From assembly GCF_029870285.1 (NCBI RefSeq), contig NZ_JACSYA010000002.1, positions 186,001-250,000 on the forward strand: DNA of 64,000 bases, written 5' to 3'. Numbering within the stretch: position 1 is the stretch's first letter; each line of letters begins with the position of its first letter. Below are positions 17,820 through 34,700 of this stretch, piece by piece. The stretch is from Delftia sp. PS-11. GTDB taxonomy: Bacteria > Pseudomonadota > Gammaproteobacteria > Burkholderiales > Burkholderiaceae_C. The notes beneath the pieces were generated by a model. That model ran no database searches, was not told the origin of the DNA, and was given only the letters and a program-made list of their open reading frames with translations. A program made the position numbers and the translations under genes.

Positions 17820-19124
17820 TCAGAGCGTCTTGAAGACTTCGCGGGCGGCCTCGACGGTCCTGTCGATGTCCGCATCCGTGTGCGCGGCGCTCACGAAGCC
17901 GGCTTCGTACAGCGCGGGTGCGAAGTAGTGGCCGCGCTCCAGCATGCCGTGGAAGAAGCGGTTGAACAGCGCGCCATCGGTCTTCATGACCTCGGCCCAG
18001 GTGGCGGGCAGCGCAGGCAGCAGGTAAAAGCCGAACAGGCCGCCCTGGTGGTCCACGCTGAAGGGCACGCCTGCGGCATCGGCCTCGGCCTTGAGGCCGG
18101 CCATCAGGCGGCCGGTCTTGGCGTGCAGCGCCTCGTGAAAGCCGGGCTGGCTGATCAGCTCCAGCGTCTTGAGGCCGCAGGCCGTGGCGATGGGGTTGCC
18201 TGACAGCGTGCCGGCCTGGTAGACCGGACCCAGCGGCGAGAGCTTTTGCATGATCTCGCGCCGTGCGCCGAAGGCCGCCATGGGCATGCCACCGCCGATG
18301 ACCTTGCCCAGCACCGTGATGTCGGGCGCAAAGCCTTCGATCTGCTGCGCATACAGGCTTTGCGCGCCGCCCAGGGCCACGCGAAAGCCGGTCATCACCT
18401 CGTCGTAAACCATGAGCGCGCCATGCTCGCGCGTGAGTTCGCGGATGCGGCGCGTGAACTCCACGCTGGCACGCACGAAGTTCATGTTGCCCGCGATGGG
18501 CTCCAGCATCACGCAGGCGATCTCGCCGCCGAACTGGGCGAATGCCTCTTCGAGCTGGCCGACATCGTTGTATTCCAGCACCACCGTGTCCTTGACCACG
18601 TCCTGGGGCACGCCGGCCGAGGACGACGTGCCGAAGGTGGCCAGGCCCGAGCCGGCCTTGACCAGCAGCGCGTCCGCGTGGCCGTGGTAGCAGCCATTGA
18701 ACTTGATGATCTTGTTGCGGCCCGTGAAGCCGCGCGCCAGGCGCAGCGCGCTCATGCCGGCCTCTGTGCCCGAGCTGACCATGCGCACCATGTCCATGGA
18801 AGGCATGAGCGACAAAATCTTTTCAGCCAGCACCACTTCGCGCTCGGTGGGCGCGCCGAACGAGAAGCCTTCGAGCGCTGCGGCCTGCACGGCGGCCAGC
18901 ACCTCGGGATGGCCATGGCCCAGGATCATCGGCCCCCAGGAGCCGATGTAGTCCGTGAACTGCTGCGCATTCTCATCCCAGAAATAGGGGCCCTGCGCAC
19001 GGCGCACGAAGCGCGGCGTGCCGCCGACCGCATTGAAGGCGCGCACGGGCGAGTTCACGCCGCCGGGAATCACGGCCTTGGCGCGCTCGAAAAGGGGAAG
19101 GTTCAGGTCAGTGCTTTGTGTCAT
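17820..19124 (-). CDS. hemL: Glutamate-1-semialdehyde 2,1-aminomutase
   Basis: A 434-residue PLP enzyme that makes 5-aminolevulinate in the C5 tetrapyrrole pathway. Motifs are '[19 protein letters not shown]' near the start, '[18 protein letters not shown]', '[17 protein letters not shown]', '[14 protein letters not shown]' and '[19 protein letters not shown]' with the PLP-binding lysine. Length is standard. Its start overlaps the end of thiD by 17 bases, so the two are read as one unit. Confidence 0.96.
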   Translation of the reverse strand: MTQSTDLNLPLFERAKAVIPGGVNSPVRAFNAVGGTPRFVRRAQGPYFWDENAQQFTDYIGSWGPMILGHGHPEVLAAVQAAALEGFSFGAPTEREVVLAEKILSLMPSMDMVRMVSSGTEAGMSALRLARGFTGRNKIIKFNGCYHGHADALLVKAGSGLATFGTSSSAGVPQDVVKDTVVLEYNDVGQLEEAFAQFGGEIACVMLEPIAGNMNFVRASVEFTRRIRELTREHGALMVYDEVMTGFRVALGGAQSLYAQQIEGFAPDITVLGKVIGGGMPMAAFGARREIMQKLSPLGPVYQAGTLSGNPIATACGLKTLELISQPGFHEALHAKTGRLMAGLKAEADAAGVPFSVDHQGGLFGFYLLPALPATWAEVMKTDGALFNRFFHGMLERGHYFAPALYEAGFVSAAHTDADIDRTVEAAREVFKTL

Positions 19125-20067
19125 GGGGTGGCATCACGAAGCCTTCAATAGGCTTGGCGTCTGAATCGGTGTCTGCGGCTGGCGCGGATGCGGCGTCCGC
19201 CTCCTCATCCTCAGGCTCGGGCTGGGCCCAGAACATGCGGTCGGGGATGAAATGGCCCATGCCGGGGCGAAAGCCGCTGTCCAGGCTGCGGTCCAGGTAT
19301 TCGAGGGCCTCCTGCGTGGCCAGTCCGAGGTCGTTGCCGCTGGCCACCAGGGCCGTGAGCGCGGCCGACAGCGTGTCGCCAGCCCCGGTGAAGCTGGCGT
19401 CGAACATCTCGTACTTGCTGCTGCCCAGCACGGACTGGGCTGTGGCCAGCACGTTGTCCACGAACTGATCGGGCAGGGGCATGCCGGTGACCAGCACATA
19501 GGGCACCTCCAGCGCCTCTGCCGCCATGGCGATATCGCGCGCCGTGGGACTGCGGCTGCTGCTCCAGTCCGGCAGCAGCCAGCGCCACAGCGTGCTGTGG
19601 CTTCCTACCAACACCGAGGTTTGCGGCAGCACAAGTTCCTTGAAGGCATCCTGGTACTGCTCCAGCGCGTCTTCTTCCCACCACGACAGGTCAGGCATGT
19701 AGCTGACGATGGGGATGTCGGGATAGTCGGAGGCGATCTCTGCAATCGTGGCCAGATTGCCCGCGCTGCCCGCAAATCCCACCTTGATGGCGGCCACGGG
19801 AACATCTTCCAGGGCTGCCCGGGCCTGCTCTGCGACCGCCTCGTCATCGAAGGGGAAATGCTCGAAGATCCGTGCAGTATCGCGCGCGTACGCACCCGTG
19901 ACCACGGGCAGCGGATGGCCCCCCACGGAGGCAATGGTGGCGATGTCTGCAGACAGTCCGCTGGCGCCGCTGGGGTCGCTGGCGTTGAATACCATGACGC
20001 AGACCGGAGCGGTCTCGTCGGCGGCTTCGGTGTCGGGGCCTGGGGAGTTGGAGGGATTCAATGCCAT
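19108..20067 (-). CDS. thiD: Hydroxymethylpyrimidine/phosphomethylpyrimidine kinase
   Basis: A 319-residue ribokinase-fold enzyme that phosphorylates HMP and HMP-P in thiamine synthesis. Motifs are '[20 protein letters not shown]' near the start and '[19 protein letters not shown]', the PfkB anion-hole with the catalytic Asp. The C-terminus has an extra acidic Asp/Glu/Ala-rich tail of about 50 residues. The ATG at 20067 is preferred; a TTG/ATG-type extension to 20133 would add 22 unlikely residues. It is divergent from the rubredoxin gene and overlaps hemL. Confidence 0.85.
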   Translation of the reverse strand: MALNPSNSPGPDTEAADETAPVCVMVFNASDPSGASGLSADIATIASVGGHPLPVVTGAYARDTARIFEHFPFDDEAVAEQARAALEDVPVAAIKVGFAGSAGNLATIAEIASDYPDIPIVSYMPDLSWWEEDALEQYQDAFKELVLPQTSVLVGSHSTLWRWLLPDWSSSRSPTARDIAMAAEALEVPYVLVTGMPLPDQFVDNVLATAQSVLGSSKYEMFDASFTGAGDTLSAALTALVASGNDLGLATQEALEYLDRSLDSGFRPGMGHFIPDRMFWAQPEPEDEEADAASAPAADTDSDAKPIEGFVMPPHDTKH

Positions 20068-20161
20068 GGCTCGGCCCAGTTTGCGCCCTGCCGGCACAGG
20101 CCGGTCCAGGGGGTTGTGACTAGATACAATCATTGCATTCTATGTGAAGGCCCTTTAAGCT

Positions 20162-20335
20162 GTGACCGACCATCAAACTTGGATGTGCTTGATTTGCGGA
20201 TGGATCTACGATGAGGCTCAGGGCTGCCCGGAGCATGGGATCGCACCCGGCACGCGCTGGGCAGACGTTCCCATGAACTGGACCTGTCCCGAATGTGGAG
20301 CGCGCAAGGACGACTTCGAGATGGTCGAAATCTAA
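20162..20335 (+). CDS. Rubredoxin
   Basis: A 57-residue iron-sulfur protein starting with GTG. The two knuckles 'CLICGWIYDEAQG' and 'CPECGARKDDFE' supply the four cysteines for one Fe, separated by the family's conserved 'PGTRWADVPMNW'. It carries single electrons. In many beta- and gamma-proteobacteria it sits between thiD/hemL and the pilG operon, exactly as here (54 bases before pilG). An in-frame ATG at 20183 would cut the N-terminus too close to the first Cys. Confidence 0.93.
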   Translation: MTDHQTWMCLICGWIYDEAQGCPEHGIAPGTRWADVPMNWTCPECGARKDDFEMVEI

Positions 20336-20389
20336 GCGTCAGAGCGCGGGACCACCTGCGCCGGCAATTGAATTCCTGGGAGGCTCACA

Positions 20390-20788
20390 GTGACGACAAC
20401 GGGTAAACCCTTGCGGGTGCTGGTGGTGGACGACAGCAACACCATCCGGCGCAGCGCGGAAATCTTTCTCAAGCAGGGCGGACACGAGGTGTTGCTGGCA
20501 GACGACGGCTTCGATGCGCTGTCCAAGGTCAACGACTACCAGCCCCAGCTGATCTTCTGCGACATCCTGATGCCCAAGCTCGACGGGTACCAGACCTGCG
20601 CCATCATCAAGCGCAACGCACGGTTCGCCGAGACCCCTGTTGTCATGCTTTCCTCCAAGGATGGTGTCTTCGACAAGGCGCGCGGGCGCATGGTGGGCTG
20701 CCAGGACTATCTCACCAAACCCTTCACCAAAGACCAGCTGCTGCAGGCCGTGGAGCAGTTTGGCAAGCAAACCATAGGAGCGCTTTGA
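20390..20788 (+). CDS. pilG: Type IV pilus response regulator PilG
   Basis: A 132-residue single-domain receiver, CheY-like, with a GTG start preceded by GGGAGG about 10 bases upstream. It has acidic pocket 'VVDDSNTIRRSAEIFL', phospho-acceptor Asp58 in 'FCDILMPKLDGYQ', 'MLSSKDGVFDKARG' and Lys in 'YLTKPFTKDQL'. The 'RGRMVGCQDYLTKPF' stretch is characteristic of PilG. It is the first gene of the Chp operon. In Pseudomonas, PilG promotes pilus extension through ATPase control. Confidence 0.92.
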   Translation: MTTTGKPLRVLVVDDSNTIRRSAEIFLKQGGHEVLLADDGFDALSKVNDYQPQLIFCDILMPKLDGYQTCAIIKRNARFAETPVVMLSSKDGVFDKARGRMVGCQDYLTKPFTKDQLLQAVEQFGKQTIGAL

Positions 20789-21153
20789 TGCCCATCCGCA
20801 AAGTCCTGGTCGTGGATGACTCCAAGACCGAACTGATGTTCCTGTCCGACCTGCTGCACAAGCAGGGCCTGCAGGTGCGTACAGCCGAGAATGGCGAAGA
20901 GGCGCTGCGCAGCCTCGCCGAGGACCGCCCCGACCTCATCCTGATGGATGTGGTGATGCCCGGCCAGAACGGCTTTCAGCTCACGCGCGCCATCACGCGC
21001 GATCCGCAGTATGCGGACCTGCCCATCATCATGTGCACCAGCAAGAACCAGGAAACCGACCGTGTGTGGGGCATGCGCCAGGGAGCGCGCGACTACATCA
21101 CCAAGCCGGTCGATGCGGGCGAGCTGCAGGCCAAGATCGCAGCCCTGAGCTGA
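20788..21153 (+). CDS. pilH: Type IV pilus response regulator PilH
   Basis: A 121-residue CheY-like receiver. It has 'VVDDSKTELMFLSDLL', phospho-acceptor Asp54 in 'LMDVVMPGQNGFQLTRA', 'MCTSKNQETDRVWGMRQGA' and Lys in 'YITKPVDAGEL'. The ATG shares its A with the pilG stop (1-base overlap). PilH is the second, usually antagonistic or phosphate-sink, output regulator of the Chp system. Confidence 0.92.
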   Translation: MPIRKVLVVDDSKTELMFLSDLLHKQGLQVRTAENGEEALRSLAEDRPDLILMDVVMPGQNGFQLTRAITRDPQYADLPIIMCTSKNQETDRVWGMRQGARDYITKPVDAGELQAKIAALS

Positions 21154-21168
21154 CGCGGCACGCTTTTC

Positions 21169-21696
21169 ATGGCGAACCGTGAAGCATTGCGGGACCTGCA
21201 GTCCCGCCTGGCAGACCGTCTGCAGGCGGCGCGCAGCGAAGGTGTCAAGGTGGCCGCCTGGCTGGCCGTGCAGGCCGGCGGCCGAGGCTACCTGCTGCCG
21301 CTGAGCCAGTCCGGCGAGATCTTTCCGTGGACAGGCGTGCAGCCCGTTCCTTACACCAAGCCCTGGTTCCTGGGGATTGCCAACCTGCGCGGCACGCTGG
21401 CGGGCGTGGTCGATCTGGCGGCCATGCTGGGCCATGGCGTCGCCCGCAGCGAGCCCGCGCTGGCCGAGTCCAGCCTGCTGGCCCTGCATGCGGCGCTGGA
21501 AGTCAATGCTGCCCTGCTGGTGGATCGCCTGCAGGGGCTGCGCGGCACCGAAGCATTTGTGGGCACCGAAGCACCGCCTGCCGATGCGCCCGTGTTCTTC
21601 GGCCCCGTGCATATCGATCCGTCCGGCAACCGCTGGCAGGAGCTGCAGCTGCAGCGCCTGTCCCAAACCTCCGAGTTTCTGAGTATTCGTGCTTGA
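21169..21696 (+). CDS. pilI: CheW-like adaptor PilI
   Basis: A 175-residue CheW-domain protein that couples the receptor PilJ to the kinase ChpA. The CheW fold shows in 'GGRGYLLPLSQSGEIFPW', 'VPYTKPWFLGIANLRGTLAGVVDLAAMLG' and the C-terminal 'LQRLSQTSEFLSI'. It follows pilH after 15 bases and precedes pilJ by 18. Confidence 0.88.
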   Translation: MANREALRDLQSRLADRLQAARSEGVKVAAWLAVQAGGRGYLLPLSQSGEIFPWTGVQPVPYTKPWFLGIANLRGTLAGVVDLAAMLGHGVARSEPALAESSLLALHAALEVNAALLVDRLQGLRGTEAFVGTEAPPADAPVFFGPVHIDPSGNRWQELQLQRLSQTSEFLSIRA

Positions 21697-21714
21697 GTCC
21701 CTGAAGGCCGTGTC

Positions 21715-23943
21715 ATGTCATTTGCGCAACGTTTTGCAAATTGGTTCCAACGCAAGCCGGCCGACTCTGGTGCTGGCGACGACAGCATGCTGGGAGACAC
21801 CATCTCCCAGGAGTATGCGGTAGCGCCTGCCCCTGGCGGCGTCCATGGCGCCAAGCGCGAGGCCGGTGCCGATCACGACCAGGTGACGCTGCCGCTGCTG
21901 GGTACGGCGCCCGCCGCGCACCATCAGCGCAAGCTGTCCACCATGCTGGGCGTGCTGGTGCTGCTGCTGGTGCTTGCCTCCGCCTGGGCGCTGCGCCTGG
22001 CCGACGGCACGGCGCAGCAGCTGGCGGCCACGGGCCAGGCCCTGATGCAGTCGCAGCGCCTTGCCAAGTCCGTCTCCATGGCGCTGACCGGCGCGGCGCC
22101 GGCGTTTGCCGACGTGCAGGACAGCTCAGGCGTGCTGGCCCGCAACGTGCGTGCCGTCGCCTCGGGCGACGACACCATGGACGTGCGCGCGCTGGGCGAG
22201 GCCTATGCCGATGAGATGGGCAAGATCTCGCCGCTGGTGGACCGCGCCGAGCAAAGCGCCAAGGTGGTCATGGAGCAAAAGCAGATCCTGACCCAGGTCG
22301 GCGATGCGCTTCGCACCATCAATCGCCAGTCCTCGGAACTGCTGGAAATCGCGGAAACCATCTCCTCGCTCAAGCTGCAGCAGGGGGCCAGTCCGGCAGA
22401 GATTTCCGCTGCCGGCCAACTGGTGATGCTGACCCAGCGTATCGGCAAGTCGGCCAACGAATTCCAGACGGCCGAGGGTGTGAGCCCGGAGGCGGTGTTC
22501 CTGCTGGGCAAGGACTTGAACTCCTTCAAGGAACTCTCCGAAAGCCTGCTCGCTGGCAACAGCGAACTGCGCCTGCCGGCCACCCGCGATGCGCAGACCC
22601 GTGAGCAGATCGAGTCGCTGATCAAGCTCTATGAGGAAACCCGCACCCAGGCCAGCGCCATTCTGGGCAACCTGCAGGGCCTGGTGTCCGCCCGCGAAGC
22701 CCAGACGACGATCAATGCCGACAGCGAACCGCTGCGCCGCTACCTTGAAGAACTGCAGGGCAAGCTGCAGGCCGGCGCCGGCATCGGCGCGCTGCAGATG
22801 GGCCTGCTGGCCCTGGTGATTGCGCTGGTGCTGCTGTGCGGTATCGGCCTGTCGCGTGTCCAGCTGCTCGACAGCCGTGCCCGCCAGGAAGCGGCCGAAA
22901 GCCGCCAGGCAGAGGCGCGCGCGCTCGAACAGGAAGCCAAACGCATCAACGACGCCAACCAGGCGGCCATCTTGCGGCTCATGAACGAGCTGCAGTCGGT
23001 GGCTGAAGGCGACCTGACCCAGGAAGCCACGGTGACCGAGGACATCACGGGCGCCATTGCCGACTCGGTGAACTACACCGTGGAAGAGCTGCGTGCCCTG
23101 GTGGGCAGCGTGCAGAACACGGCCACCCGCGTGGCCCAGACCACGTCCCAGGTGGATGCCAACTCGACCGAGCTGCTGGCGGCATCGACCGAGCAGCTGC
23201 GCGAGATCCGTGAAACCGGCCGCTCGGTGCTGGACATGGCCGGCCGCATCAACGAGGTCTCCTCGCAGGCGCAGGAATCGGCCCAGGTGGCGCGCCAGTC
23301 GCTGCAGGCGGCCGACTCGGGCCTGAAGGCCGTGCAGGACGCCATCGGCGGCATGAACTCCATCCGCGACCAGATCCAGGAAACTTCCAAGCGCATCAAG
23401 CGACTGGGCGAATCCTCGCAGGAGATCGGCGAAATCACCGAGCTGATCTCCGACATTACCGAACAGACCAACGTGCTGGCGCTCAACGCGGCCATCCAGG
23501 CCGCATCGGCTGGCGAGGCGGGCCGCGGCTTCTCCGTGGTGGCTGAAGAAGTGCAGCGCCTGGCCGAGCGCTCGGCCGATGCGACGCGCCAGATCGCGGC
23601 GCTCGTGAAGGCCATTCAGACCGATACCCAGGATGCGGTGGCCGCCATGGAGCGTTCCACCCAGGGTGTGGTCGAGGGTGCGCGCCTGTCCGACTCCGCC
23701 GGCACGGCGCTGACCGAGATCGACACGGTGTCGCGCCGCCTGGCCGAACTGATCGAGCAGATCTCTGCATCCACCTCGAACGAAGCCGAACTGGCCAACG
23801 ATGTGGCCGAGAACATCCAGCATATTTTCGCGGTGACGGAACAGACCGGCGAGGGCACGCGCACCACGGCGCAGCAGGTGCGCGAGCTGTCCCACATGGC
23901 TGAGGAGCTGCGCCAGTCGGTGGCGCGTTTCAAGATTGCCTGA
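21715..23943 (+). CDS. pilJ: Methyl-accepting chemotaxis protein PilJ
   Basis: A 742-residue chemoreceptor for the pilus system. It has a cytoplasmic N-terminus of about 75 residues, TM1 (about 79-97), a periplasmic domain with PilJ-type helical repeats ('[19 protein letters not shown]' and '[19 protein letters not shown]'), TM2 (about 362-382), a HAMP-like linker and the MCP hairpin with tip '[21 protein letters not shown]'. The repeated 'QRI/LAKS' motif is diagnostic of PilJ. The signal it senses may be surface contact or pilus retraction. Confidence 0.92.
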   Translation: MSFAQRFANWFQRKPADSGAGDDSMLGDTISQEYAVAPAPGGVHGAKREAGADHDQVTLPLLGTAPAAHHQRKLSTMLGVLVLLLVLASAWALRLADGTAQQLAATGQALMQSQRLAKSVSMALTGAAPAFADVQDSSGVLARNVRAVASGDDTMDVRALGEAYADEMGKISPLVDRAEQSAKVVMEQKQILTQVGDALRTINRQSSELLEIAETISSLKLQQGASPAEISAAGQLVMLTQRIGKSANEFQTAEGVSPEAVFLLGKDLNSFKELSESLLAGNSELRLPATRDAQTREQIESLIKLYEETRTQASAILGNLQGLVSAREAQTTINADSEPLRRYLEELQGKLQAGAGIGALQMGLLALVIALVLLCGIGLSRVQLLDSRARQEAAESRQAEARALEQEAKRINDANQAAILRLMNELQSVAEGDLTQEATVTEDITGAIADSVNYTVEELRALVGSVQNTATRVAQTTSQVDANSTELLAASTEQLREIRETGRSVLDMAGRINEVSSQAQESAQVARQSLQAADSGLKAVQDAIGGMNSIRDQIQETSKRIKRLGESSQEIGEITELISDITEQTNVLALNAAIQAASAGEAGRGFSVVAEEVQRLAERSADATRQIAALVKAIQTDTQDAVAAMERSTQGVVEGARLSDSAGTALTEIDTVSRRLAELIEQISASTSNEAELANDVAENIQHIFAVTEQTGEGTRTTAQQVRELSHMAEELRQSVARFKIA

Positions 23944-23999
23944 TCCGGCCCACCGCCTATCTACCTACGCACAGGCCCGCAGGGCTTGGGGAACTGCCC

Positions 24000-30524
<6,525 letters not shown>

Positions 30525-30552
30525 GTGCCTGTCGCCGGCGGCGTCACCCTGA

Positions 30553-30580
30553 AAAAGAGCAGCCGCCGTGCTGCTCTTTT
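30553..30580 (+). terminator. Rho-independent terminator between chpA and the photolyase gene
   Basis: AAAAGAGCAGC (30553-30563) pairs perfectly with GCTGCTCTTTT (30570-30580), with a 6-base loop. A and T runs on both sides suit the convergent chpA (+) and photolyase (-) genes. Confidence 0.88.
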
Positions 30581-30584
30581 CCTT

Positions 30585-32066
30585 TCAGCCGGCCTGCTTG
30601 ACCACGCCGTAGCGCGCCAGCGTGCGTTCGCGTGCAGCGGCATGGTCCACGACCGGCTCGGGGTAGTGCGTGCCCAGGGCCACGCCGGCCTCGGCCCGCT
30701 CCAACGGCCGGGCCTGCCAGGGCGCGTGGCGCAGCGCGGGCGCCAGCCGGGCCAGCTCGGGCACATAGCGTGCGATGAAGCGGCCATCGGGATCGAACTT
30801 CTGGCTTTGCGTGACCGGGTTGAAGATGCGAAACCACGGCTGTGCATCGCAGCCCGTGGAGGCCGCCCATTGCCAGCCGCCGTTGTTCGCTGCCAGGTCG
30901 AAGTCATTGAGCTGGCGAGCGAACCAGGCCTCGCCCCTGCGCCAGTCGATGCCCAGATCCTTGACCAGGAAGCTGGCGGCCACCATGCGCAGGCGGTTGT
31001 GCATATAGCCTGTGGCATTGAGCTGGCGCATGGCGGCATCGACCAGCGGATAGCCAGTGCGGCCCTCGCACCAGGCGGCAAACAGCGCGTCCGCCTCGGG
31101 GCCTGTCTCCCAGACAATCGCGTCGAAGGCAGGCTTGAAGCTGGCGTTCACCACATGCGGGTGGTGGGCCAGAATCTGGAAATAGAAATCGCGCCAGATC
31201 AGTTCGGACAGCCAGGTGGCGGCGCCTTCGCAGTCCTGGGGCTGCTGCTGCATCTGCTCCCAGGCCAGCCGCGCCAGGCGCCGGATGGAGACCGTGCCGA
31301 AGCGCAGGTGCACGCTCAGGTAGCTGGGGCCCTTGACGGCGGGGAAGTCGCGCGCCTGCTTGTAGCGCGGCAGGCGCGGCAGGAAATCGGCCAGCAGTTC
31401 TTCGGCGCCTTGCATGCCTGTGGGAATGCGCAGGCCGTCCAGCGTGCCAGCCGCAAAGCCCAGCTCGGCCGCTGTGGGCACGGCGCGGCGCTCGCCTTCG
31501 GGGCGCGGCGCCAGGCCCTCGGGCAGGCCGCGTTCGCTGGGGTAGGCAGACAGGAAGAACGGCGTGATCCGGCGCAGCCAGGCGTTCTTGTAGGGCGTGA
31601 AGACCGAAAAGGGCGCGCCGGCCTGGGTCAGCACCTCGCCGCGTGCGAAGACCATGTGGTCCTTGAAGCTGTGCAGCGCCGTGCCGCTGCCGGCCAGGGC
31701 CTGGCGCACGCGCGCGTCGCGCTCCAGCGCGCCGGGCTCGTCGTCCCAGTTGCAAAATACGGCCTGGGCGCCGAGCTGGCGCGCCAGCGCCGGAATCTGC
31801 TCCACGGCCCGGCCCCGGCGCACGATCAGCCCGGTATCCGCGCGGCCCGAGGCCTGGCGCAGCGCCTGATCGAGTTCGGCCAGGCTCTGGCAGATGAACT
31901 CCACGCGGCGGTCTGCACGCGGCAGCGGCTCCAGGATGTCGTCGTCGAAAATGAAGGCGCAATGCACCAGCCGGCATTGGCGCAGCGCATGGTAGAGGGC
32001 GGCATGGTCGGCCAGGCGCAGATCGCGCCGCAGCCACACCAAGCCCACAGGGTAAGAAGAAGGCAT
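30585..32066 (-). CDS. phr: Deoxyribodipyrimidine photolyase
   Basis: A 493-residue cryptochrome/photolyase-family flavoprotein that repairs UV pyrimidine dimers using light. The N-terminal antenna-binding domain begins 'GLVWLRRDLRLADHAALYHA'. The FAD/DNA domain has 'LSVHLRFGTVSIRRLAR', 'WLSELIWRDFYFQIL', 'GRTGYPLVDAAMRQLNATGYMHNR' and 'AANNGGWQWAASTGCDAQPW'. These match class I CPD photolyases. It is divergent from algH, with 23 bases between the starts. Confidence 0.93.
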   Translation of the reverse strand: MPSSYPVGLVWLRRDLRLADHAALYHALRQCRLVHCAFIFDDDILEPLPRADRRVEFICQSLAELDQALRQASGRADTGLIVRRGRAVEQIPALARQLGAQAVFCNWDDEPGALERDARVRQALAGSGTALHSFKDHMVFARGEVLTQAGAPFSVFTPYKNAWLRRITPFFLSAYPSERGLPEGLAPRPEGERRAVPTAAELGFAAGTLDGLRIPTGMQGAEELLADFLPRLPRYKQARDFPAVKGPSYLSVHLRFGTVSIRRLARLAWEQMQQQPQDCEGAATWLSELIWRDFYFQILAHHPHVVNASFKPAFDAIVWETGPEADALFAAWCEGRTGYPLVDAAMRQLNATGYMHNRLRMVAASFLVKDLGIDWRRGEAWFARQLNDFDLAANNGGWQWAASTGCDAQPWFRIFNPVTQSQKFDPDGRFIARYVPELARLAPALRHAPWQARPLERAEAGVALGTHYPEPVVDHAAARERTLARYGVVKQAG

Positions 32067-32089
32067 GGATCGCCAGTAAAATCGATGAT

Positions 32090-32689
32090 ATGTCTGCTGA
32101 AACTGCGCCTATCAACCTGACGCACCACTTCCTGATCGCCATGCCGGGACTGGAAGACGAAGCGTTCTCGCGCAGTGTGGTCTACCTGTGCGAACACAGC
32201 GAGCGCGGAGCGCTCGGCCTGATTATCAACAAACCTTCCCCCCTCTCGCTCGAAGGGCTGCTGCGCAAGGTGGACCTGGCGCTGGGCCGGGAAGACCTGC
32301 GCGGAGACCCTGTCTACCATGGCGGCCCCGTGCAGACCGACCGGGGCTTCGTGCTGCATGACCCCATGGTCATCGAAGGCGCTGCCAGCGACGAGTCGGC
32401 CTATGCCTCGACCATGACGATTCCCGGAGGCCTGGAGATGACCACCTCCAAGGATGTGCTGGAGGCCCTGTCCGATGGCGCCGGCCCCCGGCGCCTGCTG
32501 GTCACCCTGGGCTATGCCTCCTGGGGCGAGGGCCAGCTCGAATCGGAGCTGGCCGAGAATGCCTGGCTGACCGTGGGCGCCGATGCCAGCGTGATCTTCG
32601 ACACGCCGGTCAACGACCGCTACGACCGCGCCCTGTCCCTGCTGGGCCTGCAGCGCTGGATGCTTTCGCCCGAAGCGGGGCGCGCATGA
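32090..32689 (+). CDS. algH: AlgH/YqgE family protein (UPF0301)
   Basis: A 199-residue member of a family of unclear biochemical role that is widespread in proteobacteria. Motifs are 'LTHHFLIAMPGLEDEAFSRS', 'VVYLCEHSERGALGLIINKP', 'VYHGGPVQTDRGFVLH' and 'LGYASWGEGQLESELAENAW'. It overlaps ruvX by 4 bases, in the conserved yqgE-yqgF order. A TAAAAT at 32077-32082 may be a -10 box, which would make the leader very short. Confidence 0.92.
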   Translation: MSAETAPINLTHHFLIAMPGLEDEAFSRSVVYLCEHSERGALGLIINKPSPLSLEGLLRKVDLALGREDLRGDPVYHGGPVQTDRGFVLHDPMVIEGAASDESAYASTMTIPGGLEMTTSKDVLEALSDGAGPRRLLVTLGYASWGEGQLESELAENAWLTVGADASVIFDTPVNDRYDRALSLLGLQRWMLSPEAGRA

Positions 32690-33144
32690 GCGGGCAGACT
32701 CCCGCTTCCCCGGCAGCAGCCGCGGCCGGCACTGCCGTGCCGCCCGAGGTTCCCTCCCATTTTCAGAGCTTCGTGGCCTTCGACTTCGGCGCCAAGCGCA
32801 CGGGCTGCGCCGTAGGCACGCGCATGCTGCGCTCTGCCAACCCGTTGCCGACGATACGCGCCGAGGCCGGCGAGGCCCGCCTGGTGCAGGCGGGCGAGCG
32901 CATCAAGGCGTGGCAGCCCGATGCCCTGGTCATCGGCGTGCCCTACCACCCCGACGGCGCGGCGCACGAAAACACGGCGCGCGCGAAGAAGTTCGGCCGC
33001 CAGCTCAAAAGCCGCTTCGGCCTGCCTGTCTATGAGGTGGACGAGCGCTACAGCACCACCGAGGCCCTGTCCGGTGGCGCATCGGATGCCGATGCGGCCT
33101 CGGCCTGCATCATTCTTGAACAGTTTTTGAGGAGTCTTCCATGA
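32686..33144 (+). CDS. ruvX: Holliday-junction resolvase-like / pre-16S rRNA nuclease YqgF (RuvX)
   Basis: A 152-residue RNase H-fold protein with 'VAFDFGAKRTGCAVG' (first catalytic Asp), 'DALVIGVPYHPDGAAHENTARAKKF', 'YEVDERYSTTEA' and 'ASDADAASACIILEQFL'. The conserved Asp/Glu residues are intact. YqgF is essential in E. coli for 16S rRNA 5'-end processing. There is an Ala/Pro-rich N-terminal extension of about 25 residues. ATGA overlaps occur on both sides. Confidence 0.92.
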   Translation: MSGQTPASPAAAAAGTAVPPEVPSHFQSFVAFDFGAKRTGCAVGTRMLRSANPLPTIRAEAGEARLVQAGERIKAWQPDALVIGVPYHPDGAAHENTARAKKFGRQLKSRFGLPVYEVDERYSTTEALSGGASDADAASACIILEQFLRSLP

Positions 33145-33659
33145 GTGAAACCATTGCGGGAAGCGGCAGCCTGGTGCTGGACGCCGAGGCGCTTTACCGC
33201 GAACTGCTGCGCGGCGTGCGCAGCCTCATGGGGCCCGAGACCCGTCTGGCCGGCATCACCTCGGGCGGCGCCTGGCTGGTCGAGCGCCTGCACAAGGACC
33301 TGAACCTGCCCGGCAGCCCCAGCGTGCTGTCCTCGGCCCTGCACCGCGACGACTTCGCGCAGCGCGGCATGGCCACCACTGCCCAGACCCAGATCGACTT
33401 CGAGGTCGATGGCGCCGACATCCTCGTGCTCGACGATGTGCTCTACACAGGCCGCACCGTGCGCGCCGTGCTCAACGAACTCTATGACTACGGCCGCCCG
33501 GCCTGCGTGCGCCTGGCGGTGCTGGTGGACCGTGGCGGGCGCGAACTGCCCATCCAGGCCGACTTTGCCGCCGCGCGCGTGGCGCTGCCGGCCGGCCGCC
33601 TGCTGTCGCTGGCACGCGACGACGCTGGCGCCTTCCAATTCCGCATCCAAGAGGCCTGA
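33141..33659 (+). CDS. pyrR: PyrR bifunctional pyr regulator / uracil phosphoribosyltransferase
   Basis: A 172-residue PRTase-fold protein with the PRPP loop '[21 protein letters not shown]', '[18 protein letters not shown]' and '[13 protein letters not shown]'. In Gram-positive bacteria PyrR binds the pyr mRNA. In beta-proteobacteria the gene sits just before pyrB, as here (2-base gap), but its RNA-binding role there is less certain. I see no clear attenuator in the tight upstream spacing. Confidence 0.92.
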   Translation: MSETIAGSGSLVLDAEALYRELLRGVRSLMGPETRLAGITSGGAWLVERLHKDLNLPGSPSVLSSALHRDDFAQRGMATTAQTQIDFEVDGADILVLDDVLYTGRTVRAVLNELYDYGRPACVRLAVLVDRGGRELPIQADFAAARVALPAGRLLSLARDDAGAFQFRIQEA

Positions 33660-33661
33660 CC

Positions 33662-34624
33662 GTGCTGTACAAGCGCAATCCCCAGCTCAACAAGAACGGC
33701 GAACTGATCCACCTGCTGTCCACCGAGGGACTGTCCAAGGACATCCTGACCCACATCCTGGACACGGCGGCCAACTTCGTCAGCGTCAACGACCGCGAAG
33801 TCAAGAAGCTGCCGCTGCTGCGCGGCAAGAGCGTGTTCAACCTGTTCTTCGAGAACAGCACGCGCACGCGCACCACCTTCGAGATCGCGGCCAAGCGGCT
33901 GTCGGCCGACGTGTTCAACCTGGACATCGCGCGCAGCTCGGCCAGCAAGGGCGAGTCGCTGCTGGACACCATCGCCAACCTCTCGGCCATGGCCGCCGAT
34001 ATCTTTGTCGTTCGCCACAGCGAATCGGGTGCACCCTACCTGATCGCCCAGCATGTGGCGCCCCATGTCCACGTGGTCAACGCCGGTGACGGCCGCCACG
34101 CCCACCCCACGCAGGGGCTGCTGGACATGTACACCATCCGCCACTACAAAAAGGACTTCGCCAACCTGCGCGTGGCCATCGTCGGCGATGTGCTGCATTC
34201 GCGCGTGGCGCGCTCGGACATCCATGCGCTGACCACGCTGGGCGCGGCCGAGGTGCGCGTGGTCGGGCCACGCACCCTGGTGCCGTCGGACCTGTCGCAA
34301 ATGGGCGTGCGCGTCTTTCACACGCTGGAGGAAGGCATCAAGGACTGCGACGTCATCATCATGCTGCGCCTGCAAAACGAGCGCATGAGCGGCGCGCTGC
34401 TGCCGTCCAGCCAGGAATACTTCAAGAGCTTCGGCCTGACGGCCGAGAAGCTGCGCCTGGCCAGGCCCGATGCCATCGTCATGCACCCGGGCCCGATCAA
34501 CCGTGGCGTGGAAATCGACTCCGAAGTGGTCGATGGCCCGCAGGCCGTGATCCTGTCGCAGGTGTCCTTCGGCATTGCCGTGCGCATGGCTGTCATGTCC
34601 ATCGTCGCCGGCAACGAGGCTTGA
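33662..34624 (+). CDS. pyrB: Aspartate carbamoyltransferase catalytic chain
   Basis: A 320-residue enzyme that condenses carbamoyl phosphate and aspartate in pyrimidine synthesis. Motifs are '[16 protein letters not shown]' (carbamoyl-phosphate loop), '[12 protein letters not shown]', '[16 protein letters not shown]' and '[12 protein letters not shown]'. The start is GTG at 33662, 2 bases after pyrR. No regulatory pyrI is present; the PyrX-like protein downstream fits the class A ATCase pattern known from Pseudomonas. Confidence 0.95.
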   Translation: MLYKRNPQLNKNGELIHLLSTEGLSKDILTHILDTAANFVSVNDREVKKLPLLRGKSVFNLFFENSTRTRTTFEIAAKRLSADVFNLDIARSSASKGESLLDTIANLSAMAADIFVVRHSESGAPYLIAQHVAPHVHVVNAGDGRHAHPTQGLLDMYTIRHYKKDFANLRVAIVGDVLHSRVARSDIHALTTLGAAEVRVVGPRTLVPSDLSQMGVRVFHTLEEGIKDCDVIIMLRLQNERMSGALLPSSQEYFKSFGLTAEKLRLARPDAIVMHPGPINRGVEIDSEVVDGPQAVILSQVSFGIAVRMAVMSIVAGNEA

Positions 34625-34700
34625 GCCCTCGCACGCCTATGTTTTTGATTGCCGCAGGCCGCAGTCCATGCGCCGCCTGTGGCCTATGGGGTAGCAAACC